Part shown: one piece after another, positions 58,471 to 64,000 of the stretch
Layout of the letters: each line of letters opens with the position of its first letter
Numbering within the stretch: position 1 is the stretch's first letter
Assembly (NCBI GenBank): GCA_036676475.1
Contig: JAKFCU010000029.1
Span: 50,373 to 114,372, forward strand
Direction of reading: 5' to 3'
DNA: 64,000 bases
Source: LC029 sp036676475
GTDB taxonomy: Bacteria > Bacillota > Bacilli > Aneurinibacillales > RAOX-1
Program-made: the position numbers and the translations under genes
Notes under the pieces: model-generated
What the model saw: the letters and a program-made list of their open reading frames with translations, nothing else
What the model was told of the DNA's origin: nothing
The model's database searches: none

Positions 58471-58713
58471 GGGTTTCTGCGCCGAAGGCTTGGCGCCAGC
58501 CAAGTTTTCTTTATTAGAAACAAGGTCAAGCGTGAGATCTACTTCTAAAGCCTTGGCTTTCTGCAAAATTTCTTGCCGGGTTAGAATCCCCTTTTCTACG
58601 AGAAGCTCTACCATAGCAGTAATGACTAGCGTATTCTTGTAATCTACTTCCTTTAAATCAGAGATTTGAGCTATGATTTGGACATCGTCAAAAGGATGAT
58701 AATTTCGGTTCAT
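58465..58713 (-). CDS. Small conserved-looking protein, function unknown
   Basis: 82 residues (starts MNRNYHPFDD). The middle NTLVITAMVELLVEKGILTRQEILQKAKALE is a helix pair resembling the N-terminal part of small Firmicute proteins that sit by htrA-like genes; I do not know a function. ATG at 58713 with AAGGGG 8 nt upstream; an open extension to 58776 has no ribosome-binding site. Confidence 0.6.
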   Translation of the reverse strand: MNRNYHPFDDVQIIAQISDLKEVDYKNTLVITAMVELLVEKGILTRQEILQKAKALEVDLTLDLVSNKENLAGAKPSAQKPH

Positions 58714-58846
58714 GAAGTTTCCCCTTTCTTCCCTATTGGGAACGATATTTTTATTTGATATGAGGTAGAAGATCATGATGAACTGGTTATACTTTTAGCG
58801 TGGCCTATTTACTAGATTTATATACCTAACTGGTGGAGGTGAGCTG

Positions 58847-60076
58847 ATGGGATACTATGATGAGGGAGATCAGGACTGGCGTCCGAGGAAAAAACGGTAT
58901 GGTAGAGGATCCATGCTTTTTACGGCTTTCTTATCTTCCATGCTGGGGGGCTTTTTGGTGTTGTATCTGCTTCCCTTTTTGGTTGAATCAGGGTATGTAA
59001 CAATATCCGTGAACCAGCCAGAGATTCCCGTTTCCTCTAGCCCGTTGATTCCATCCGATTCGGTGGAAAAAGCGACACAAGTGGTTCAAGTCAAAGTGGA
59101 GTCCGATACAGTAAATGCTGTCAATCAAGTAGAAAAAGCGGTCGTAGGGATTATTAATATCCAGCAAATGACGGGCTTTTGGCCTCAAAGTACACAAGCA
59201 GTAGAGAGTGGCACCGGATCAGGGGTGATTTTTAGCAAGCAGAATGGAAAAGCCATGGTGATCACCAATTTCCATGTGATTAAAGGAGCCAATGATGTAG
59301 AAGTTTCGCTGGCCAATGGAAATCGGGTAAAAGGTCATGTGCTTGGAGCGGATCCATTAACCGATCTGGCGGTATTAGAAATCCCAGCAGCTGGTGTAGA
59401 GACGGTCGCAACACTTGGATCCTCTAGCCAGCTTCAAGTAGGGGAACCGGCTATCGCTATTGGAAATCCACTTGGTCTGGAATTTTCCCGAACGGTAACC
59501 CAAGGGATTATTAGCTCCTTAGACCGAAGCATGCCGATTGATGTGAATGAGGATAATCAGCCGGATTGGCAGTTGGACGTCATTCAAACGGATGCGGCCA
59601 TCAACCCGGGGAACAGCGGTGGAGCTTTAATTAATATGGCGGGAAAAGTCATTGGCATCAACAGTTTAAAAATATCCCAAGCTGGAGTGGAAGGTCTTGG
59701 CTTTGCTATTCCCATCGATGATGCTAAGCCGATTATAGAGCAATTAATCCAGAATGGAAAAGTGAAAAGACCGTACCTAGGGATCGTCCCAACAGACCTC
59801 CAAGAAATTCCTAGCTATCATTGGCAGAAGACCTTAAAGCTGCCCTTGAATGTGACTCAAGGCGTTGTGGTGATGGAAGTGGTGGACCAAGGATTGGGGA
59901 ATACGGAGTTAAAGGCTTATGATGTCATTGTTTCCATGGAAGGTCAGAAAATTGCCGATTCTGCCGCATTAAGAAAATATTTATATTCAAAGAAATCACA
60001 AGATAATCAAGTGAAGGTTGAATTTTACCGGGATGGGCAATTATCATCTGCCTCGATACCCCTTCATTTTGAATAG
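58847..60076 (+). CDS. htrC: HtrA-like membrane-anchored serine protease (YyxA/HtrC)
   Basis: 409 residues: cytoplasmic basic start, one membrane helix (about 23-48), trypsin-like domain with H143 (TNFHVIKG), D173 (LTDLAVLE) and S257 (NPGNSGGAL), and a C-terminal PDZ domain (about 310-400). Degrades misfolded extracytoplasmic proteins. Its place after walJ is the same as yyxA in B. subtilis. Confidence 0.93.
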   Translation: MGYYDEGDQDWRPRKKRYGRGSMLFTAFLSSMLGGFLVLYLLPFLVESGYVTISVNQPEIPVSSSPLIPSDSVEKATQVVQVKVESDTVNAVNQVEKAVVGIINIQQMTGFWPQSTQAVESGTGSGVIFSKQNGKAMVITNFHVIKGANDVEVSLANGNRVKGHVLGADPLTDLAVLEIPAAGVETVATLGSSSQLQVGEPAIAIGNPLGLEFSRTVTQGIISSLDRSMPIDVNEDNQPDWQLDVIQTDAAINPGNSGGALINMAGKVIGINSLKISQAGVEGLGFAIPIDDAKPIIEQLIQNGKVKRPYLGIVPTDLQEIPSYHWQKTLKLPLNVTQGVVVMEVVDQGLGNTELKAYDVIVSMEGQKIADSAALRKYLYSKKSQDNQVKVEFYRDGQLSSASIPLHFE

Positions 60077-60084
60077 AAAACTGT

Positions 60085-60116
60085 ACAGGGCAGTTGCATA
60101 TGATGGACTGCTCTGT
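60085..60116 (+). terminator. Terminator after the HtrA-like gene
   Basis: ACAGgGCAGT pairs with ACTGCtCTGT around a 12-nt loop, then TTTTGTTTGGTTTTG. Confidence 0.75.
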
Positions 60117-60203
60117 TTTGTTTGGTTTTGACCGACTTAGAAGAAAAGTAAACGTCGATACTATGATGTGAAGCAAATTATGGATGATAAAGGAGACAAC
60201 AAA

Positions 60204-60371
60204 ATGTTTGTATGCTGCAGAGAACATATAGAAATGGCGATTGATGATTTTGTAGATGAATACGAGGATGCACCGGATATTTATAAACTATCGGAAACCT
60301 CGTTTACCGCATGGAGCGTACCAGCCCGCTGTGATTTTTGTGATCGGGAGCCTATTTTCTTAGTGGTGTAG
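60204..60371 (+). CDS. yyzF: CxxH/CxxC protein (YyzF-like)
   Basis: 55 residues: MFVCCREHIE (CxxH) and ARCDFCDREPIF (CxxC) form one zinc-type site separated by an acidic helix. Matches the short CxxH/CxxC protein found between the htrA-like gene and rlmH in Bacillales. The ATG at 60204 follows AAAGGAG. Function unknown. Confidence 0.9.
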   Translation: MFVCCREHIEMAIDDFVDEYEDAPDIYKLSETSFTAWSVPARCDFCDREPIFLVV

Positions 60372-60424
60372 AAAAGAAATTCACATGTGGAAAAAGGAAT
60401 AAAGACTTAAAAATTTCTTTAAAT

Positions 60425-60453
60425 TGTGGATATGTTGATAATTTTGTGGATAA
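60425..60453. promoter_or_regulatory. DnaA-box cluster upstream of rlmH
   Basis: TGTGGATAT (60425-60433), TGTTGATAA (60433-60441) and a perfect TGTGGATAA (60445-60453) lie within 29 bp, plus CACATGTGGAA at 60382. A stable DnaA site upstream of yydA (rlmH) is known in B. subtilis as I recall, so this may be conserved. Confidence 0.65.
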
Positions 60454-60483
60454 GTGAAAAAATATGAGGATAAAGGAGAAGTT

Positions 60484-60963
60484 ATGCACATCTCAATTAT
60501 ATCTGTAGGAAAATTAAAAGAGAAATACCTCAAAATGGGAATTGATGAATATCTAAAACGTCTTGGACCTTATGCCAAGGTTCAGCTGCATGAGGTGAAT
60601 GATGAAAAAGCTCCGGAAAACTTAAGTCTAGCAGAAATGGAACAGGTCAAAGAGAAAGAGGGCGAGCGAATCCTCGCTCACATCAAACAAGATATGCATG
60701 TCCTAGCCATGGCCATTGAAGGAGAGATGTGGTCTTCCGAAAAGTTGGCCCAACAGCTCGATCAGTACGCTACCTATGGAAAAAGCTCTATCGCATTTAT
60801 CATCGGCGGATCTCTTGGCCTCTCCCCAGCTGTACTCCAACGAGCGAATCAACAGATCTCCCTCTCGAAAATGACATTTCCCCATCAACTCGTCCGGTTA
60901 ATTTTGCTAGAGCAGATTTATAGAGGGTTTAGGATTAATAGGGGGGAACCGTATCATAAGTAA
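60484..60963 (+). CDS. rlmH: 23S rRNA pseudouridine-1915 methyltransferase RlmH
   Basis: 159 residues, SPOUT-class methyltransferase: MHISIISVGKLKEKYL start, LAMAIEGEMWSSE, IGGSLGLS and the conserved C-terminus LRLILLEQIYRGFRINRGEPYHK (here VRLILLEQ...). The last codons form an attachment site whose core recurs twice downstream (62673, 63639). ATG at 60484 with AAGGAG; the frame is open 10 codons upstream without support. Confidence 0.97.
   Translation: MHISIISVGKLKEKYLKMGIDEYLKRLGPYAKVQLHEVNDEKAPENLSLAEMEQVKEKEGERILAHIKQDMHVLAMAIEGEMWSSEKLAQQLDQYATYGKSSIAFIIGGSLGLSPAVLQRANQQISLSKMTFPHQLVRLILLEQIYRGFRINRGEPYHK
60941..60960. other. SCC-type attachment site in the rlmH 3' end (copy 1)
   Basis: GGGGGGAACCGTATCATAAG, encoding GEPYHK. 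The core GAACCGTATCATAA (60946-60959) is repeated at 62673-62686 and 63639-63652. In staphylococci the same part of rlmH (orfX) is the integration site of SCC elements. Confidence 0.8.
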
Positions 60964-61103
60964 GAACAAACTCATTATTTTTGAGAGAAGCATCCAAGCG
61001 AAAGTCTAAGTTTTTCTTATTTTTTGAAAAACATCTTTCGGGAGGTATAACGTTTAACTCCTATGCTAAAACTAATAACACTTTGAGACAGGGGTGTTAA
61101 AGC

Positions 61104-61202
61104 ATGAATGTTATTTGTCCTTCATGTAAGAGAGAAGTGAAAATTAAGAAAAATGGAAATGGACGTTGTATATGTGGGGCAAATATAAAAGTACTGGGTT
61201 AA
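61104..61202 (+). CDS. 32-aa zinc-ribbon-like mini protein
   Basis: ATG at 61104 to TAA at 61200-61202: MNVICPSCKREVKIKK followed by GRCICGANIKVLG. CxxC (5/8) and CxC (22/24) could bind one zinc. GGGGTG lies upstream. First frame of the cassette after rlmH. No function proposed. Confidence 0.5.
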   Translation: MNVICPSCKREVKIKKNGNGRCICGANIKVLG

Positions 61203-61320
61203 CATAAATCTTCCAAGCTAAGATCCAATCTTTAAAAAAATAAGTTTTTTTGCACATAGAACTAGACATAACCAGTTTAATATGTAAAAATTCTTGATAT
61301 ATTAGATTGGTGGTGAAAGA

Positions 61321-62541
61321 ATGAGACACATACATAAAATTTTTCACGAAAATAGTGCTAGTGAATTTAATAAGGTATACGAAGAGAGATTTAACTATGA
61401 TTCAACCATAAGGTTTGGGATGCATGTAAAACCTATGGATCAGTCCAATATTTATGAATTATATTATGTACCCACAAACAAAATGTTAAGGATGATTAAT
61501 GAGCTTTATATAATTTCGAGGGAGTTTAATAATACCTTTGGGAATCTTCCCCAAGTAGCACAGAAACAATTTATAATCGAGTGCATTTCGGAGGAGTTGT
61601 ATAACACAAACGAGTTAGAGGGTATAAGAAGTAGTAGAGAGGAAATTATTAGAAGTACCAAAGATGTAATATTTAATAAAAAATCAAAGAAAAGATTCGA
61701 AAGTATGATTAAATCATATTTTCGTCTGCTCAACGATTTTGAGTTTCCGAAAAACTCAAAGGATATTAGACAAATATATGATGATATTACACAAGGGGAA
61801 ATTGACTCACAGGAACTTCCGGATGGGGAGATCTTTAGAAAAGAAACCACTTATATCTTAAAAAAATCAGGTAGTGGTAAGGTTGTTCATCAAGGGATTA
61901 CACCAGAATCAGAAATCATCAACTTGACAGATAGATTATTAGATTTTATGAATGATAATTCTCAAATACCCAACATAATAAAAGTGACAGTTGGTCATTA
62001 TTATTTTGGGTACATACATCCTTTTTATGATGGGAACGGAAGAACATCTAGGTTTATTAGTAGCTTATACTTGTCAAAAGATCTGGGGAACATTTCTACA
62101 CTGTCATTGTCAAGAGGGTGCAATAAGTATAAAACTAAATACCTTGAGGCTTTTGAGATTTCTAATAGTATTAGAAGCAGAGGAGAAATGAATAGTTTTA
62201 TTGAAACTTTTTTAGAAATTATTATAGAGGCCCTTAAGCAGATGAACACAGAATTGAAAGAAAAGAGTCAGTTGTTAAATATGGCATTGAAGAAGTTGGA
62301 CGATGAGCCAAATCTAGAAAATTTAACCAAGTGGCATAGAGAAATTATGTTTGTCTTAGCACAAAATCATTTCTTTGATTCTAGTAGTGGACTAACAGTG
62401 GGGGATTTGGCTGATATATTTGAAAAGTCTGCAGCAACAATAAGGAAAATGGTTAAAGAGTTGCTCGAATTGTCATTGGTAGAACAAAAAGGAGAAAGAC
62501 CAGCATATTTCTGTGTTAGGCAGAAATACTTCGAGGAATGA
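61321..62541 (+). CDS. Fic-family AMP transferase with self-inhibitory helix
   Basis: 406 residues. The Fic core has the complete catalytic motif HPFYDGNGRTSR (H233-R244), the nucleotide-binding loop. Upstream, TNELEG (96-101) fits the inhibitory [S/T]xxxE[G/N] helix with E100, so it belongs to the class with an N-terminal intramolecular brake. A C-terminal winged-helix-like part follows (LTVGDLADIFEKSAATIRKMVKELLELSLV). Likely transfers AMP to a protein target. AT-rich, lies between the first two rlmH-type att copies; GGTGG precedes the ATG. Target unknown. Confidence 0.92.
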   Translation: MRHIHKIFHENSASEFNKVYEERFNYDSTIRFGMHVKPMDQSNIYELYYVPTNKMLRMINELYIISREFNNTFGNLPQVAQKQFIIECISEELYNTNELEGIRSSREEIIRSTKDVIFNKKSKKRFESMIKSYFRLLNDFEFPKNSKDIRQIYDDITQGEIDSQELPDGEIFRKETTYILKKSGSGKVVHQGITPESEIINLTDRLLDFMNDNSQIPNIIKVTVGHYYFGYIHPFYDGNGRTSRFISSLYLSKDLGNISTLSLSRGCNKYKTKYLEAFEISNSIRSRGEMNSFIETFLEIIIEALKQMNTELKEKSQLLNMALKKLDDEPNLENLTKWHREIMFVLAQNHFFDSSSGLTVGDLADIFEKSAATIRKMVKELLELSLVEQKGERPAYFCVRQKYFEE

Positions 62542-62586
62542 ATAACTCTTTTTGATTGTTTATTGTTATTTGAGCAAGATATTTGT

Positions 62587-62610
62587 AGCCACTCCGGTCT
62601 GGGAGTGGCT
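62587..62610 (+). terminator. Terminator after the Fic gene
   Basis: AGCCACTCC pairs with GGAGTGGCT around 6 nt; the T-run is weak. Confidence 0.6.
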
Positions 62611-62650
62611 GAGTTGTTATATGCTAATGTATAACTTGTAGTCATGTGGT

Positions 62651-62689
62651 TTGTGCTTAGATACTGTTCGGTGAACCGTATCATAAATA
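62651..62689. other. SCC-type attachment site, copy 2
   Basis: TTGTGCTTAGATACTGTTCG then GTGAACCGTATCATAAATA. The core (62673-62686) equals the rlmH end. 35 of 39 positions match copy 3 by my count. GTTC-GGT-GAAC is a small dyad next to the core. Confidence 0.8.
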
Positions 62690-62737
62690 GGTAAAGTAGT
62701 ATATAATGTATAAAAACAAAAATTGTGGGTGTTTTAA

Positions 62738-63523
62738 ATGGATAGTAAGTTTCCTTCTTTTATATATGATTTTTGGGAGGTAATTTTTAAAAATCTCCAG
62801 AAAGTTACTTTATTTGATATATTGAGAACTTTAATTCCATACATTAAGAAGAGTAATTATAAGTATGTATTTGTAGAATCGTGGGTTGTACTTAATGTAT
62901 TAATTGCTTTTATTTCAGTAATGTATATACATAATGAAACTGGTGATAAATTTCAATTAATCAAGTTGATTTTAGTTATTTATGGTATTTTGAGAGTTTT
63001 TGAAATAAGTGTAACACAAGTGAATATTTTATTGTTTTCAAACAGCGGTGGGGAAGTAAGAAGTTACAAGCGAACAATAATCTTATTATTCCATAATTAC
63101 GTAGAAATAATATTATGGTTTTCATTATCATATTTATACTTCTCAAATCAATTTAATGAAATGGATAAAAAATCTTTTATTGAGGTAATCTATATAAGTT
63201 TTGTGACAATGGCAAGTTTCCAATCAACTTTAAAGCCTAATACTGGTTTGGGTTACTATTTAATTTCATTCCAAACAATAACCGGTTTAATATTAACACT
63301 AATAAGTCTTGCTAGATTTATACCACTCTTAACTAATCCTAAATCAATGGATAAGAATGAAAGTGTAACTGATGTGGAACCATATAGAGATATAGTTGAG
63401 TATAAACGTTTATGTGAACAGTTAATGTATCAAGTAAAACAACAGGATGACTATATAAGAAAGTTGGAAGAGAAGGAAAATAATATATATGAAGTTATAA
63501 AAGAACTTGAAAATAGTAAATAA
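62738..63523 (+). CDS. Channel-like membrane protein with C-terminal coiled coil
   Basis: 261 residues: four membrane helices (about 45-64, 74-97, 113-134, 173-195), a re-entrant-like segment between the last two (IYISFVTMASFQSTL, 151-165) and a charged coiled coil (215-258). The segment resembles a two-helix potassium channel pore loop but lacks a TVGYG filter. It could be a diverged ion channel or a membrane effector; I recognise no family with certainty. AT-rich, flanked by att copies 2 and 3. Confidence 0.65.
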   Translation: MDSKFPSFIYDFWEVIFKNLQKVTLFDILRTLIPYIKKSNYKYVFVESWVVLNVLIAFISVMYIHNETGDKFQLIKLILVIYGILRVFEISVTQVNILLFSNSGGEVRSYKRTIILLFHNYVEIILWFSLSYLYFSNQFNEMDKKSFIEVIYISFVTMASFQSTLKPNTGLGYYLISFQTITGLILTLISLARFIPLLTNPKSMDKNESVTDVEPYRDIVEYKRLCEQLMYQVKQQDDYIRKLEEKENNIYEVIKELENSK

Positions 63524-63546
63524 ACAACAGCATCTACGAAGAAAAG

Positions 63547-63575
63547 CGACTATCTAAAATAAGATAGCCGTTTTC
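63547..63575 (+). terminator. Terminator after the channel-like gene
   Basis: CGaCTATCT pairs with AGATAGcCG around AAAATA, followed by TTTTC TTTTT. Confidence 0.85.
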
Positions 63576-63616
63576 TTTTTTATATATTAATTATAATTTT
63601 ATGATTGAAATTTACT

Positions 63617-63655
63617 TTGTTCTTATGTGCTGTTCGGTGAACCGTATCATAAATA
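63617..63655. other. SCC-type attachment site, copy 3
   Basis: TTGTTCTTATGTGCTGTTCG then GTGAACCGTATCATAAATA; core 63639-63652. Confidence 0.8.
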
Positions 63656-63670
63656 ACGGTAAACAAATAA

Positions 63671-63701
63671 TTTGGAGTGACCAAGAGTAGGTCACTCCAA
63701 A
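63671..63701. terminator. Perfect hairpin, probable bidirectional terminator
   Basis: TTTGGAGTGACC pairs perfectly with GGTCACTCCAAA around AAGAGTA. It lies just past the minus-strand fragment's stop. Confidence 0.7.
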
Positions 63702-63720
63702 CTTTGAAATAAAAGGTTGG

Positions 63721-63879
63721 CTATTCAGCTAAAGTTAAACGAGAAAGTGGTAGTAGTTTTGGCCTTAAAATTTTCCAATTATCTAGTAGTATTTGTTGTG
63801 AATTTACTATATCTTTATTAGTTTTATTTTTGTCTATATGCCATGTTGAATGTTTCCTATAAATTGTTAGATAATAATT
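63721..63879 (-). pseudogene. 3' fragment of an unidentified gene, cut by an IS end
   Basis: The frame (ending ...ILLDNWKILRPKLL then PLSRLTLAE) looks coding and has a terminator behind it, but its upstream part runs straight into the IS-like terminus at 63880. The Met at 63915 is inside the IS. It is probably a gene truncated by insertion. Confidence 0.45.
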
Positions 63880-64000
63880 AGGGCTTGCTGAATAAACAAA
63901 GAACCTAGTAATCACAAGGGTTTTGGACCTTTTTTGTCGAATATAAGTGTAAGGATTTGATTGAAAGTCTACAAAAAACCTTGCACTTGGAGGACAAAAT
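63880..64000 (+). mobile_element. Left end of an insertion sequence running off the window
   Basis: AGGGCTTGCTGAATAAAC (from 63880) resembles the terminal repeat of IS1182/IS4-group elements, from memory. At the window end GGAGG (63989-63993) is followed 5 nt later by AT (63999-64000), so a transposase start codon would fall exactly at the edge. Confidence 0.55.

Noticed and set aside
1..64000. CRISPR array
   Set aside because: No run of regularly spaced identical repeats was seen; the 46-bp units at 58-195 are contiguous and diverged.

Overview
The window is the chromosomal origin region of a spore-forming Bacillales bacterium. The gene order closely follows Bacillus subtilis on both sides of dnaA. 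To the left, on the minus strand, lie dnaA, dnaN, yaaA, recF, remB, gyrB, gyrA, guaB, dacA, pdxS, pdxT and serS, with yaaC on the opposite strand. To the right, on the plus strand, lie rpmH, rnpA, yidD, yidC (spoIIIJ), jag, mnmE, mnmG, rsmG, noc, soj, spo0J, ychF, rpsF-ssb-rpsR, gdpP, rplI, dnaB, purA, walRK-yycHI-walJ, an htrA-like protease and rlmH. YyaC, SpoIIIJ, Jag, Noc, Soj and Spo0J point to an endospore former. I do not commit to a genus.

Positions 1-3855 are accessory DNA: the edge of an integrative element next to a tRNA-Arg(CCU) gene. It holds a tyrosine recombinase (2556-3620), a phage-like switch (Cro/C1-type regulator with two operator palindromes set between divergent promoters, 1156-1246), a leftward operon of very small genes that includes a 32-residue membrane peptide, a ribbon-helix-helix protein, a two-CxxC mini protein, and a TxpA/RatA-like type I toxin-antitoxin locus (2164-2426). 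Between recombinase and toxin sits a 139-bp gap-free copy (112/139 identical by my hand count) of the dnaA-dnaN spacer at 24991-25129, including the DnaA-trio/DnaA-box unwinding element.

Positions 3877-10162 hold a degraded chemoreceptor, a formate/nitrite channel, a YibQ-type deacetylase, a LysM protein, an FNR-like regulator with N-terminal cysteines, a DUF2249 protein, a PAS-GGDEF-EAL protein and a V4R-domain protein. This looks like a redox / nitrogen-oxide sensing neighbourhood. Positions 10205-26603 are the conserved left arm, with a T-box in front of serS. oriC occupies about 26640-26990 plus the dnaA-dnaN spacer. Positions 27257-60963 are the conserved right arm. It carries three perfect parS sites, a cysteine-desulfurase-like gene close to a DUF3343 gene, the S6/SSB/S18 operon, the c-di-AMP phosphodiesterase gdpP and the complete WalRK locus. 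A REP-like repeat of about 50 bp occurs six times in intergenic sites, usually beyond terminators.

From the 3' end of rlmH the sequence becomes AT-rich and accessory again. The rlmH end (core GAACCGTATCATAA) recurs at 62673 and 63639 and delimits two small consecutive segments: one with a mini zinc-ribbon and an intact Fic protein, the other with a channel-like membrane protein. This is the arrangement of staphylococcal cassette chromosome (SCC) attachment sites at rlmH. No cassette recombinase is visible before the window ends in an IS-like terminus that truncates another gene.
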